Positions 32,086 to 40,342 of a stretch of 64,000 nt of DNA are shown in pieces; the stretch's first letter is position 1, and the number at the start of each line of letters is the position of its first letter. The position numbers were made by a program, and so were the translations under genes. Source of the DNA: Marinoscillum pacificum (GTDB lineage Bacteria > Bacteroidota > Bacteroidia > Cytophagales > Cyclobacteriaceae); contig NZ_JAMZMJ010000001.1 in the NCBI RefSeq assembly GCF_024714495.1, positions 1,116,001 to 1,180,000 on the forward strand, read 5' to 3'. Below the pieces are notes generated by a model. That model searched no databases, had not been told where the DNA came from, and saw only the letters and a program-made list of their open reading frames with translations.

Positions 32086-32103
32086 CGCTAAATATCAAAA
32101 TGG

Positions 32104-32111
32104 TATATTTG
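32104..32111 (+). promoter_or_regulatory. -7 box of the paralogue-ligase region
   Basis: TATATTTG matches the -7 consensus exactly and lies about 70 bases before the start codon of the unknown paralogue. No TTTG is seen at the -33 position. Confidence 0.5.
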
Positions 32112-32179
32112 AGATAAACAATTGCAACGGTAGATGAGCCTTTTCATAAACCGTTTAAGTTCAACTAAATTAATTCAAC

Positions 32180-32803
32180 GTGAAGTTATTTTCGTATATC
32201 GGATTACTATTTCTAGGCTTTATCGTATTATACATTGCAGGATCTGTGATACATCACCTTGTTCCTACCACACTAACCTCAGAAGTAGTTGAGCCCGACA
32301 TTCTACTATCCAATACCAAGAGGTATTTCGAGGATGATGCCCACGAACGAAGCATGAACCATTTAATTCATGCCATTGAGGCAATCGAAAAAATAGAACA
32401 GGAAATTGATGATGACAGTAAACTTAAGGTAGATAAAGCTGTTGTGGAATTGAAAAAAATTTATGCTGAAATGAGTCATGACACCTTCAATATTACCAAA
32501 TTGAACGAGGCAAGTGTCAAAGCTCTCAACGCTTTGACTTATGCAGAACTTAAAGTGTCAGAACATTATGCTGAGTCTCATGAACTCAATAAGGCTCGTG
32601 TTGCATTAGGGTATGGAATGCTTCATATTAAGAATGCGCTTTTGTTTGCGGAGGGATACAAGAAAGAATATGAAGTAAAACTCTATGCTGAAATTGATTC
32701 AATAGTCGAAAACAAACACCTTTCTGATAAGGAATTGATTGAAAAGCTGGAGCACATGATAACAGAACTTGATGAAGATCGATTAATCGAGTCAGAACAC
32801 TAA
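32180..32803 (+). CDS. Unknown membrane-anchored helical protein (paralogue of the 13450 gene)
   Basis: The 207-residue protein has an N-terminal membrane helix (about residues 5-27) and a highly helical, acidic and Lys/Glu-rich body. Its blocks match those of the 13450 gene product in order: EPDI-LSNT, RSMNHLIHAIEAIEKIE, AVVELKKIYAEMSHDT, LTYAELKVSEHYAES, ARVALGYGMLHIKNAL, YAEIDSI. No known family is recognised. It precedes the glutamine-synthetase-like gene by 35 bases and may belong to the same transcript. Without its paralogue I would have judged it a lone hypothetical; the pair shows it is a real conserved gene. Confidence 0.75.
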   Translation: MKLFSYIGLLFLGFIVLYIAGSVIHHLVPTTLTSEVVEPDILLSNTKRYFEDDAHERSMNHLIHAIEAIEKIEQEIDDDSKLKVDKAVVELKKIYAEMSHDTFNITKLNEASVKALNALTYAELKVSEHYAESHELNKARVALGYGMLHIKNALLFAEGYKKEYEVKLYAEIDSIVENKHLSDKELIEKLEHMITELDEDRLIESEH

Positions 32804-32838
32804 CCTATTTACCATGTTCGTTGTAACTTGAAGTTATC

Positions 32839-34182
32839 ATGGATAGAAATGAGCTATTAAGCATCTTAAAGCAATCTGACGATCAACGAATAAAAATCGC
32901 AGTAGTAGACATTGATGGAGTGTTAAGAGGAAAAATCCTTCGAAAGGACAAGTTCCTTAATGTTCTGGAAAGTTCTTCGGGATTCTGCGATGTTATCTTC
33001 GGGTGGGATGTTGTGGACGTAGCTTATGACAATGCTAAAGTGACTGGTTGGCACACGGGTTATCCCGATACTAATTACACGATCGACATCAATACTTTCC
33101 GGAAAATTCCATGGGATGAAAACATTCCGTTTTTCCTGGGAGATTTTAGTCAAACCAACCACCCAGCTTGTCCGAGATCGCTTCTAAAAAAAGTGATTAA
33201 CAAAGCCAAAAAAATGGACCTCACTCCAATTTTCTCTGAAGAGTTTGAGTGGTTCAATTTTGATGAAACTCCTGATTCATTACATGATAAAGGTGGCGTC
33301 AATCCTAAGCCTCTGACTCCAGGAATGTTTGGTTATTCGGTACTAAGGTCTTCTCAAAAAAGTGATTACTTCAATGATTTGTTCACTTTACTTGAAGAGT
33401 ACAGAATCCCCCTGGAAGGTCTACATACCGAAACAGGACCTGGAGTTTATGAAGCAGCCATTCAATACACTGATATTTTAGAAGCGGCAGATAGAGCTGT
33501 ACTCTTCAAAGCAGCTGTTAAAGAAATTGCATCCAAACATGGTGTTATGGCGAGTTTTATGGCCAAATGGAATGCAGAACTACCGGGATGTAGCGGACAT
33601 ATTCATCAAAGCTTATGGAAAAATGGGCAAAACCTTTTCGCGGATAACAAGGATGAATATAAAATGTCTCCAATATTCAAATCTTATATTGCAGGGCAGT
33701 TAGATGCCTTACCTGAGATTCTTCCAATGTTTGCTCCGACTATCAATAGCTTTAAAAGACTAGTAGAAGGCGCCTGGGCACCAACAACCTTAACATGGGG
33801 ACTTGATAATCGAACAACAGCATTACGTGTACTAGCCAGTGGTGGAGGCTCCACAAGACTAGAGACCCGAGTGCCTGGATCTGATGTAAACCCCTACTTA
33901 GCCATGGCAGCCGCATTGGCAGCGGGACTGTACGGAATAGAAAATAATCTGAAATTATCCATAAAGCCAACCATTGGAAATGGTTATGAAGACAAGTCTA
34001 ATGGCACCTTACCTCCAGACCTCAAATCAGCCACTGATAAAATGAAATCATCATCCCTTGCCAAATCACTTTTTGGTGATGATTTTGTTGACCACTTTTG
34101 CAGAACCAGGGAATGGGAACACCGCCAATTCGCTGCAAGCGTTACCGATTGGGAAATCAAACGGTATTTCGAAATTATCTAA
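32839..34182 (+). CDS. Glutamine-synthetase-like gamma-glutamyl ligase
   Basis: The 447-residue protein has the GS catalytic domain: HTETGPGVYEAAI, GCSGHIHQSLW (ATP/ammonia-site motif), NSFKRLVEGAWAPTTLTWGLDNRTTALRV and RLETRVPGSDVNPYLAMAAAL. The N-terminal beta-grasp is short (AVVDIDGVLRGKILRKDKF). The absence of classical GlnA features and the VDIDGVLRGK start put it in the GlnT/PuuA/GlnA3-4 group, which ligates glutamate to amines such as ethanolamine, putrescine or aniline rather than to ammonia. Downstream kinase and HAD genes follow at 10 and 2 bases, so the operon handles an unknown glutamylated or phosphorylated small molecule. Confidence 0.85.
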   Translation: MDRNELLSILKQSDDQRIKIAVVDIDGVLRGKILRKDKFLNVLESSSGFCDVIFGWDVVDVAYDNAKVTGWHTGYPDTNYTIDINTFRKIPWDENIPFFLGDFSQTNHPACPRSLLKKVINKAKKMDLTPIFSEEFEWFNFDETPDSLHDKGGVNPKPLTPGMFGYSVLRSSQKSDYFNDLFTLLEEYRIPLEGLHTETGPGVYEAAIQYTDILEAADRAVLFKAAVKEIASKHGVMASFMAKWNAELPGCSGHIHQSLWKNGQNLFADNKDEYKMSPIFKSYIAGQLDALPEILPMFAPTINSFKRLVEGAWAPTTLTWGLDNRTTALRVLASGGGSTRLETRVPGSDVNPYLAMAAALAAGLYGIENNLKLSIKPTIGNGYEDKSNGTLPPDLKSATDKMKSSSLAKSLFGDDFVDHFCRTREWEHRQFAASVTDWEIKRYFEII

Positions 34183-34192
34183 TAACCCAGAT

Positions 34193-35239
34193 ATGTATCA
34201 GAATATTAATTTCATTAAAATAATTGAGAATGCATGGATCGACTATGACAGCTCAAGAAAAATAAAAGCTGTTGAGGATATCAGTGCTAAGGTTTCTACC
34301 AATCACGTTTATCGTATTCGATGCGAAGATGATGATGTAGTCATTGCTAAGCTTTCTTATTTTGGAAAATACGATCACTTTGTAGAAGATCACAGCATCA
34401 TCAATGCTTTAGCAAACAACTTACCAGCGCCTTTTGAGAACTTTCTTGCAAAGTCTTTAACCAAGCATGGTAAACTTTTTGTCTACAGACATACAGACAG
34501 TATGATGGATGCCTGGGTGGTCTTTTACAACCCAATAAAAATCGATCAAAAACCTGACAGAAAACAATCTAAAGAACAGATATCAATTCTCGGAAGGGAG
34601 TTGGCAAAATTTCATAAAGCTTGTCATAAAGTGGTCAATACCTTACCACCAAACTACAAGCAAACCAATGATGATATCAAGCATTTACTTGATATTCTGG
34701 AAACAGATCAAGGAAAGTTTGAACATAGAGGACATGAAGATGTCATACGCCAACAATGTGATCTGTTCATGGAAAATTGTGATAAAATCGGAGTGCAAAA
34801 CATGACTTCCATCCCGGTATTTGTGGATTGGAACATTGGAAACTTCTCTGTTAAGAATGACTACTCATTTTTTAGTCGGTGGGATTATGACTGGTTTAGA
34901 ATGAGCACCCGAATGATGGACTTTTACTTTTTCAGTAGGGTCTGCTCAGAAATTGGAGACAAAACGGTATTTAGTTACTTGATTGATCCATTAATGGAAG
35001 ATCGATTCTTAATTTTCCTTAAAGCATACCATAAAGTATATCCTCTCACTGAACAAGAGATTAGAATTCTTAAAGAAACCTATCGCTTCTTCATACTTAA
35101 CTACGTCATTAAAGATGGAAGATACTTCTTCCATGAATTTTACTCTGGCAAACTTCAGTACGAAGCCTATGAAACCTATTTTCCAAATATCGATAAGTCC
35201 TTCGATGCGGATAAAATTTTGAAAGCTCTAGACATTTAA
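34193..35239 (+). CDS. Aminoglycoside phosphotransferase/choline kinase-like protein
   Basis: I start this gene at the ATG 10 bases after the ligase stop; an in-frame ATG further upstream would put 135 bases inside the ligase gene. The 348-residue product has a kinase-like N-lobe (STNHVYRIRCEDDDVVIAKLSYFG). The segment FHKACHKV, ending an RELAKFHK helix, and PVFVDWNIGNFSV with SRWDYDWFRMSTRMMDFYFF correspond to the catalytic and metal-binding loops of the APH family. The usual HGD of the catalytic loop reads VDWNIGN here, with Asp and Asn retained. It probably phosphorylates a small alcohol or amine. The HAD gene follows after 2 bases. Confidence 0.75.
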   Translation: MYQNINFIKIIENAWIDYDSSRKIKAVEDISAKVSTNHVYRIRCEDDDVVIAKLSYFGKYDHFVEDHSIINALANNLPAPFENFLAKSLTKHGKLFVYRHTDSMMDAWVVFYNPIKIDQKPDRKQSKEQISILGRELAKFHKACHKVVNTLPPNYKQTNDDIKHLLDILETDQGKFEHRGHEDVIRQQCDLFMENCDKIGVQNMTSIPVFVDWNIGNFSVKNDYSFFSRWDYDWFRMSTRMMDFYFFSRVCSEIGDKTVFSYLIDPLMEDRFLIFLKAYHKVYPLTEQEIRILKETYRFFILNYVIKDGRYFFHEFYSGKLQYEAYETYFPNIDKSFDADKILKALDI

Positions 35240-35241
35240 AC

Positions 35242-36096
35242 ATGGATCTTACTTCATTTAAATCAATAGTAGATCAGTACGAAACCATATTCTTTGACGC
35301 CTTTGGTGTCCTTAAAAATCACAAAGGTTTAATCCCTGGCATTGAAAAAACATTCAATTACTTGGATGAAAAAGGCATAAACTATTACATTTTAACGAAC
35401 GATGCTTCTCGCGGACCTAGAGACCTGGCGCAATCCTACCAGGAAAAAGGCTTAAACCACATAACCATAGACAAAATTGTATCCTCTGGGATGCTGGCAA
35501 GGGAGTATTTAAAAAACAAAGTAAAATCTGGTACTGTTGCCTATTTAGGAACATTTAGATCTGCCCACTATATTGAAACGCTCGGTCTGGAAACACTATC
35601 GATCGCTCATATGGATTTGGCAACCCAAGCAGATGAAGTGAGTGCCTTAGTGTTTTTAGATGATGAAGGTTTTGATTGGTCCAAAGATTTAAACAAAGCT
35701 GTTAATCTACTTAGATTGACCAATGTTCCAGCCATCGTTTCCAATACAGACCTCTCCTATCCTTTGGATAAAAAAGAAGTGAATATTGCTGTAGGAGGAA
35801 TTGCCAATATGGTGGAATCTGTGGTTGGCAAGAAATTCATACGATTTGGAAAGCCTGACGCACAAATGTTCATATTTGCTCACGAACACTCTATTGCCAA
35901 AGGAGGTACAGCTGATAAAAATAAAGTATTAATGGTTGGTGATACCTTAACGACAGATATCATTGGAGGCAATAAATTCGGATTAGACACCATGTTGGTA
36001 TTAACTGGAAATACACTCCCTAAACATGCCTCTATGATGATAGAGACCTCTGGAATTGTCCCAACTTATCTGTGTGAAAACGCAGTAATTGAATAA
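35242..36096 (+). CDS. HAD-superfamily class IIA hydrolase
   Basis: The 284-residue protein has the class IIA HAD layout: YETIFFDAFGVLKNHKGLIPG (motif I with the nucleophile Asp, residues about 17-23), YILTNDASRGP (motif II), a large cap domain, FGKPDAQMF (motif III Lys) and KVLMVGDTLTTDIIGGNKFGLDTMLVLTG (motif IV). The second Asp of the DxD pair in motif I is Phe, as in one HAD-IIA subgroup (DxFGVL/DxWGVL). It is the last gene of the ligase-kinase-hydrolase operon and is closed by a strong terminator. Confidence 0.88.
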   Translation: MDLTSFKSIVDQYETIFFDAFGVLKNHKGLIPGIEKTFNYLDEKGINYYILTNDASRGPRDLAQSYQEKGLNHITIDKIVSSGMLAREYLKNKVKSGTVAYLGTFRSAHYIETLGLETLSIAHMDLATQADEVSALVFLDDEGFDWSKDLNKAVNLLRLTNVPAIVSNTDLSYPLDKKEVNIAVGGIANMVESVVGKKFIRFGKPDAQMFIFAHEHSIAKGGTADKNKVLMVGDTLTTDIIGGNKFGLDTMLVLTGNTLPKHASMMIETSGIVPTYLCENAVIE

Positions 36097-36130
36097 AAAT
36101 TAAAGGCTTCCGGACGGAAGCCTTTAATTT
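36097..36130. terminator. Bidirectional intrinsic terminator
   Basis: A 15-base perfect stem (AAATTAAAGGCTTCC with GGAAGCCTTTAATTT) over a GGAC loop lies between the convergent HAD and tpx genes. A and T tracts on both sides allow termination in either direction. It begins immediately after the HAD stop codon. Confidence 0.92.
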
Positions 36131-36131
36131 T

Positions 36132-36629
36132 TTACAATGCCTTTAGAGCTGAATCATAATCTGGTTCATCCACAATTTCATTGACCAGCTGAGTGTAAGC
36201 CACTTTACCTTCTTCATCTATTACGACTACTGATCGAGCGGTTAAGCTTTTCAAAGGGCCGTCAGTCATTTCGATACCATAATCTTTAGCGAAAGCATCG
36301 CTTCTGAACGCCGATAACGTTTCTACTTTATCAATACCTTCTGCACCGCAGAATCTTGCCTGAGCGAATGGTAAATCTTTAGAAATGCACAATACCACAG
36401 TATTGTCTAATTTGGATGCATCCTCATTAAAATGTCGAACTGATGCAGCACAAGTACCTGTATCGATACTTGGGAAGATATTAAGTACCACCTTTTTGCC
36501 TTTGTAATCGGCTAGTGAAACTTCTGATAAATCATTTTTAACCAATGTAAATGCAGGAGCAGCTGCTCCTGAACCTGGCAATTCACCAGATGTGGACACT
36601 GGATTGCCTTTTAAAGTTACTTGTCCCAT
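36132..36629 (-). CDS. tpx: Thiol peroxidase
   Basis: The 165-residue protein is a textbook Tpx (atypical 2-Cys peroxiredoxin). It reads [25 protein letters not shown], then the peroxidatic Cys60 in [16 protein letters not shown], and the resolving Cys94 in RFCGAEGID. These positions agree with Cys61 and Cys95 of the E. coli enzyme. It reduces peroxides using thioredoxin. It is a single-gene unit ended by the shared bidirectional terminator, divergent from the TetR/MFS operon. Confidence 0.97.
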   Translation of the reverse strand: MGQVTLKGNPVSTSGELPGSGAAAPAFTLVKNDLSEVSLADYKGKKVVLNIFPSIDTGTCAASVRHFNEDASKLDNTVVLCISKDLPFAQARFCGAEGIDKVETLSAFRSDAFAKDYGIEMTDGPLKSLTARSVVVIDEEGKVAYTQLVNEIVDEPDYDSALKAL

Positions 36630-36715
36630 AATAAGTGTTTTGGTCTATTAACTAGACTGATCATTTAAAGTTGAATGAATTTAAGTATTTCTTAACAAAT
36701 AAAACCTTATAAATG

Positions 36716-36737
36716 AATGAACGTTCATTTATATTTG
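36716..36737 (+). promoter_or_regulatory. Operator and -7 box of the TetR/MFS operon
   Basis: AATGAACGTTCATT (36716-36729) is a perfect 14-base palindrome directly touching TATATTTG (36730-36737), an exact -7 box. The start codon follows only 7 bases later, so the transcript has a leader of a few bases at most. The position predicts repression by the TetR protein encoded immediately downstream. Confidence 0.7.
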
Positions 36738-36744
36738 TAACGAA

Positions 36745-37335
36745 ATGCGAACTAGAGACGAGAGCAAAGAAAAAGCAATACATGATGAGGCACTCAAACT
36801 CATTGTCACGCAAGGCTTTGATGGGCTAAGCATGCACAAGCTTGCTAAAGCTGCTGGCGTATCTCCTGCTACCATCTATATCTACTATAAGGACCGAGAA
36901 GATCTCATTAAGCAGATGGCAGCTAAGGAAATTGACAACTTACTAGAAGCATCATTAAAAAACTTCGATCCTCAAATAAGTTTTTCGGAAGGTTTGAAGA
37001 TTCAATGGAAGAACAGATCCAGGTATTTCATGGAGCATCCATTGCAAATGAAGTTTATGGAACAAATAAGATACTCTCCTTATCATAAAGAACCATCACT
37101 GGAGAAGTCCTCATTTGTCAAAATAATGAGTGAGTTCATAAAAAAAGCGATAGCTAATAGAGAGTTGAAACCCCTTCCTCTAGAAGTGTATTGGTCACTT
37201 GCTTTCGCACCACTATACAAACTCGTAGAGTTTCATGTCAATAAAAAAGGCATGAATGGAAGAAAATATCAATTGACAGATGAAGACCTTGAGGCTGCAT
37301 TAAGTTCAGTACTGCAAGGATTAAAACCAGAATAA
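36745..37335 (+). CDS. TetR-family regulator of the MFS pump
   Basis: The 196-residue protein has an N-terminal TetR HTH: ALKLIVTQGFDGLSMHKLAKAAGVSPATIYIYYKDREDLIKQM (residues about 15-57), with the typical second helix and the IYxYYKxRxDL ending. The C-terminal ligand domain is divergent (MEQIRYSPYHKEP). Its stop codon overlaps the start of the MFS gene by 1 base, so both are on one transcript. The perfect palindrome at the promoter is its probable binding site. The ligand is probably the compound exported by the pump. Confidence 0.92.
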   Translation: MRTRDESKEKAIHDEALKLIVTQGFDGLSMHKLAKAAGVSPATIYIYYKDREDLIKQMAAKEIDNLLEASLKNFDPQISFSEGLKIQWKNRSRYFMEHPLQMKFMEQIRYSPYHKEPSLEKSSFVKIMSEFIKKAIANRELKPLPLEVYWSLAFAPLYKLVEFHVNKKGMNGRKYQLTDEDLEAALSSVLQGLKPE

Positions 37336-38585
37336 TGAAAAACACCAATAAATTCAGTCAGTACCAAATATTTGTTATTGCGGTGCTGGCGATCCTTCAA
37401 TTCACCATAGTTTTAGACTTTATGGTGTTGTCACCACTTAGTGCCATCCTTCTAGATGAGCTAAGTCTCACCACTTCCCAATTCGGTTTAGTGGTTTCGG
37501 CCTATGCCTTTAGTGCAGGAGCGTCCGGTCTCCTGGCAGCAGGTTTTGCGGACAAGTTTGACCGTAAAAAACTACTTATATTCTTTTACACAGGATTTAT
37601 CATTGGTACACTCCTTTGCGGAATAGCGCCGAACTATGAATTCCTATTGATGGCCCGCATTGTAACTGGTTTATTCGGAGGAGTTATCGGATCAATTATC
37701 TATGCCATCATTACAGATTTGTTTGATTTCTCAGCTCGAGGAAGAGTAATGGGTTTTGTTCAAATGGCATTTGCGACTAGTCAAATTCTCGGAATGCCAT
37801 TCGGTATTTATTTAGCTAATCACTATGGATGGCATTCACCATTTATCCTGATTGTGATATTGAGTGTCATAGTGATTGTTGCATTAATAGTTTATCTCAA
37901 ACCAATCAATGAACATCTAGCTTTACAGGTTAAACAAAATGCATTTAAGAAAATGGCTAAAACCATTACGAATAAGACTTACTTGAAAGGTTTCATGGCC
38001 ACTACTCTATTAGCCACAGGCGGATTTATGTTGATGCCTTTCGGAGCTGCATATAGCGTCAACAATCTTGGAATTAGCCTGGATAATCTTCCACTAGTTT
38101 ATATGGTAACAGGTGCTTTTTCTATGATGTCTGGCCCGATTGCTGGCAAAATCAGTGACTCAGTAGGCAAATACAAAGTTTTCCTTTTTGGCTGCATACT
38201 CGCTATAATTACCATACTTATTTATTGTAATCTGGGAATTACTCCAATTACCTGGGTCATTGTTTTGAGTGTCATTATGTTTATCGGAATTACATCTAGA
38301 ATGGTAGCCTCACAAGCATTGATGACGGCTGTTCCAGAACCGGCTGACAGAGGCACGTTTATGGGTATTAACTCTTCTGTGATGCAAATAGCCGGTGGTA
38401 TCGCATCATCAGTAGCTGGACTTATTGTAGTTCAATCTGAAGGTGGCCAATTGGAAAACTATCCATTACTTGGATTTGTAGTTGCAGGATCAATTGTCGT
38501 CACTATGATCATGATGTCCATTATCAACAAAATTGTCATGCAAAAGAACGAAACTACGCAACCTCAAATGGCCAATGCTCGATAG
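37335..38585 (+). CDS. MFS transporter, DHA1-type drug/arabinose exporter
   Basis: The 416-residue protein has about 12 membrane helices. It shows the motif-C/D style N terminus LQFTIVLDFMVLSPLSAILLDELSLTTSQFGLVVSAYAFSAG and the loop 2-3 motif A variant GFADKFDRKKLLIFFY. GLFGGVIGSIIYAIITDLFDFSARGRVMG follows. This is a proton-driven exporter of the DHA1/AraJ group. It is translationally coupled to the TetR gene before it, so it is likely induced by its own substrate. No terminator is evident before the dinB region. Confidence 0.92.
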   Translation: MKNTNKFSQYQIFVIAVLAILQFTIVLDFMVLSPLSAILLDELSLTTSQFGLVVSAYAFSAGASGLLAAGFADKFDRKKLLIFFYTGFIIGTLLCGIAPNYEFLLMARIVTGLFGGVIGSIIYAIITDLFDFSARGRVMGFVQMAFATSQILGMPFGIYLANHYGWHSPFILIVILSVIVIVALIVYLKPINEHLALQVKQNAFKKMAKTITNKTYLKGFMATTLLATGGFMLMPFGAAYSVNNLGISLDNLPLVYMVTGAFSMMSGPIAGKISDSVGKYKVFLFGCILAIITILIYCNLGITPITWVIVLSVIMFIGITSRMVASQALMTAVPEPADRGTFMGINSSVMQIAGGIASSVAGLIVVQSEGGQLENYPLLGFVVAGSIVVTMIMMSIINKIVMQKNETTQPQMANAR

Positions 38586-38642
38586 ATTTACATGCAACTA
38601 AGCACGTAATCTATCAGCACCCGTAAAATTATACACATCGAT

Positions 38643-39686
38643 ATGGATGCGTTTTATGCATCTGTAGAACAGCGCGACAACCCGGAGCTGAAAGGGAAAC
38701 CTATAGCTGTTGGAGGAAACAAAGAAAGAGGTGTAGTTGCTGCTGCCAGCTATGAAGCACGACAATATGGTGTGAAGTCAGCGATGCCTTCTGCAATAGC
38801 AGCAAGGCGTTGCCCCAACCTCATCTTTGTGAAACCAAGGTTTGAAAGATACCGAGAAGTATCAAAACAAATCCACGAAGTGTTTCATGAATACACAGAT
38901 CTGGTAGAACCGCTGAGTTTGGATGAAGCATACCTGGATGTAACGACAACAAAAATAGGCAGGCCTTCAGCCACTTTAATAGCGAAAGAAATACGCAAGA
39001 AGATCCTGGAACGCACCAACTTAACCGCTTCAGCAGGCATCTCCTATTGTAAATTCCTGGCAAAAACTGCATCAGACGTCAACAAGCCCGATGGCCTTTT
39101 TGTGATTCTCCCTGATGAAGCAGATGTATATCTTAGAACGATGCCAATTCATCGTTTTCACGGCATAGGGAAAGCTACCGCAGAGAAGATGAAGCGCGCA
39201 GGCATATTTACTGGTGGGGATCTTCGCAAAAAATCACTGGAAGATCTCGCGATCCGATATGGTAAAGCGGGTGCCTACTACTACAATATATGTCGCGGCA
39301 TAGATAACCGACCAGTTATTCCAGATCGTGAACGAAAATCCATCAGTGCAGAGAGGACATTTGATCACAATATCATGAAGCTGGATGAAATCCATGAAGA
39401 AATAAAGCGGATCGCTGAAATCACGTTTGGCCGATATGAGAAAACCGAAGCACGAGGAAAGACAATAACCATAAAAATCAAATATGGTGACTTCAAACAA
39501 GTCACCAAAAGCCATTCACTCAACTCTGTAGTGGATGATGTGGCTACTTTAATTAATGAATCACTTCAATTGGCTACCAAAGAAATCATCCGTGACGAAG
39601 GAATCAGATTACTTGGAGTAGGTATAAGCAACTTCAAAGAAGATCAACAAACCACTCAAAACGAACAACTTACCATCTCATTTTGA
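38643..39686 (+). CDS. dinB: DNA polymerase IV (Y family); true start probably upstream, non-AUG
   Basis: The coordinates give the only in-frame ATG, but this start is probably wrong. Directly upstream in the same frame the sequence encodes STRKIIHID before MDAFYASVEQRDNPELKGKPIAVGG. The Asp of HID is the conserved metal-binding catalytic residue (Asp8 of E. coli Pol IV). No ATG, GTG or TTG lies between it and the stop codon TAA at 38607-38609, so initiation at ATC (38613) or ATT (38628), or a recoding event, must be assumed. The rest is normal: PLSLDEAYLDVT with the other catalytic acids, SAGISYCKFLAKTASDVNKPDG, the helix-hairpin-helix region and the little finger starting ERKSISAERTF. Confidence 0.88.
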   Translation: MDAFYASVEQRDNPELKGKPIAVGGNKERGVVAAASYEARQYGVKSAMPSAIAARRCPNLIFVKPRFERYREVSKQIHEVFHEYTDLVEPLSLDEAYLDVTTTKIGRPSATLIAKEIRKKILERTNLTASAGISYCKFLAKTASDVNKPDGLFVILPDEADVYLRTMPIHRFHGIGKATAEKMKRAGIFTGGDLRKKSLEDLAIRYGKAGAYYYNICRGIDNRPVIPDRERKSISAERTFDHNIMKLDEIHEEIKRIAEITFGRYEKTEARGKTITIKIKYGDFKQVTKSHSLNSVVDDVATLINESLQLATKEIIRDEGIRLLGVGISNFKEDQQTTQNEQLTISF

Positions 39687-39712
39687 TATTTATATACCGA
39701 TCGGTATATTTG
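39682..39712 (+). promoter_or_regulatory. Promoter and operator of the second TetR gene
   Basis: TTTG (39682-39685), an exact 19-base spacer and TATATTTG (39705-39712) make a full consensus promoter. Its -33 element lies in the last codons of dinB. The spacer contains an 18-base perfect palindrome, ATATACCGATCGGTATAT (39692-39709), overlapping the -7 box. The ATG follows 4 bases after the -7 box, which implies a leaderless mRNA. Confidence 0.82.
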
Positions 39713-39716
39713 CAAT

Positions 39717-40307
39717 ATGAGAAATCCCGAACAGACTAGAAATCTCATTATCTCTAAAGCGATAAGCATCTTTAACAAGAAGGGTTATCGTGCTACATCC
39801 TTGTCAGATATTACCAAGGCCACAGGGATGACTAAAGGCGCGATATATGGAAACTTTGACAATAAAGATGCAGTAGCTGTCGCGTCATTTCAATATGCCA
39901 CAGAGAAAGTGTTGGGTGAGCTAAGAGAACAAATTAAAAATGCTCCAACAGCGCCATTAAAACTTAAAGCAATCCTCTCCTATTACGATCAATATATTGA
40001 TAATCCACCTATCGAAGGGGGATGTCCTGTAATCAACACCTCGGTAGAAGCAGATGATGAGCATCCCCTACTTCGTATGAAAGTAGTGGCAATGATCACC
40101 ATGATCAAAGACTCTCTGAAGCAAATTATTCATCGGGGCATTATGGAAGGACAGATACGAAAAGAAGTGGATGTGGACTTATATGCAAACATGTTTTACT
40201 CCACAATCAAAGGTGCAATTCTGATTTCCAGAGTTGAAGGCAATAGCAGAACATTTGATTCTATAAGTCTGGGCTTATCTAATCAAATAGATGCGATAAC
40301 CATTTAA
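39717..40307 (+). CDS. TetR-family regulator (AcrR/YxaF-like)
   Basis: The 196-residue protein starts MRNPEQTRNLIISKAISIFNKKGYRATSLSDITKATGMTKGAIYGNFDNKDAVA, a canonical TetR HTH (residues about 8-54) in which GAIYGNFxNK is the recognition-helix end. EGGCPVINTSVEADDEHPLLR in the ligand domain is typical of the TetR_C group found in YxaF/LmrA-type regulators. Its start is fixed by the HTH, which begins too close to any later Met. A degenerate copy of its own operator precedes the next gene, marking that hydrolase as a regulon member. Confidence 0.93.
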   Translation: MRNPEQTRNLIISKAISIFNKKGYRATSLSDITKATGMTKGAIYGNFDNKDAVAVASFQYATEKVLGELREQIKNAPTAPLKLKAILSYYDQYIDNPPIEGGCPVINTSVEADDEHPLLRMKVVAMITMIKDSLKQIIHRGIMEGQIRKEVDVDLYANMFYSTIKGAILISRVEGNSRTFDSISLGLSNQIDAITI

Positions 40308-40324
40308 AAAAATTTTAATCAACA

Positions 40325-40342
40325 ATATACCAATCGGTATTT
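40325..40342. promoter_or_regulatory. Second TetR operator, before the alpha/beta hydrolase gene
   Basis: ATATACCAATCGGTATTT matches the palindrome ATATACCGATCGGTATAT at 39692 in 16 of 18 positions. It ends at the base before the hydrolase start codon, so bound repressor would cover the transcription and translation start. Confidence 0.7.

Noticed and set aside
34058-34192. Longer start for the APH-like kinase
   Set aside because: It would place 45 codons inside the ligase gene in another frame; the ATG 10 bases after the ligase stop gives a normal N terminus.
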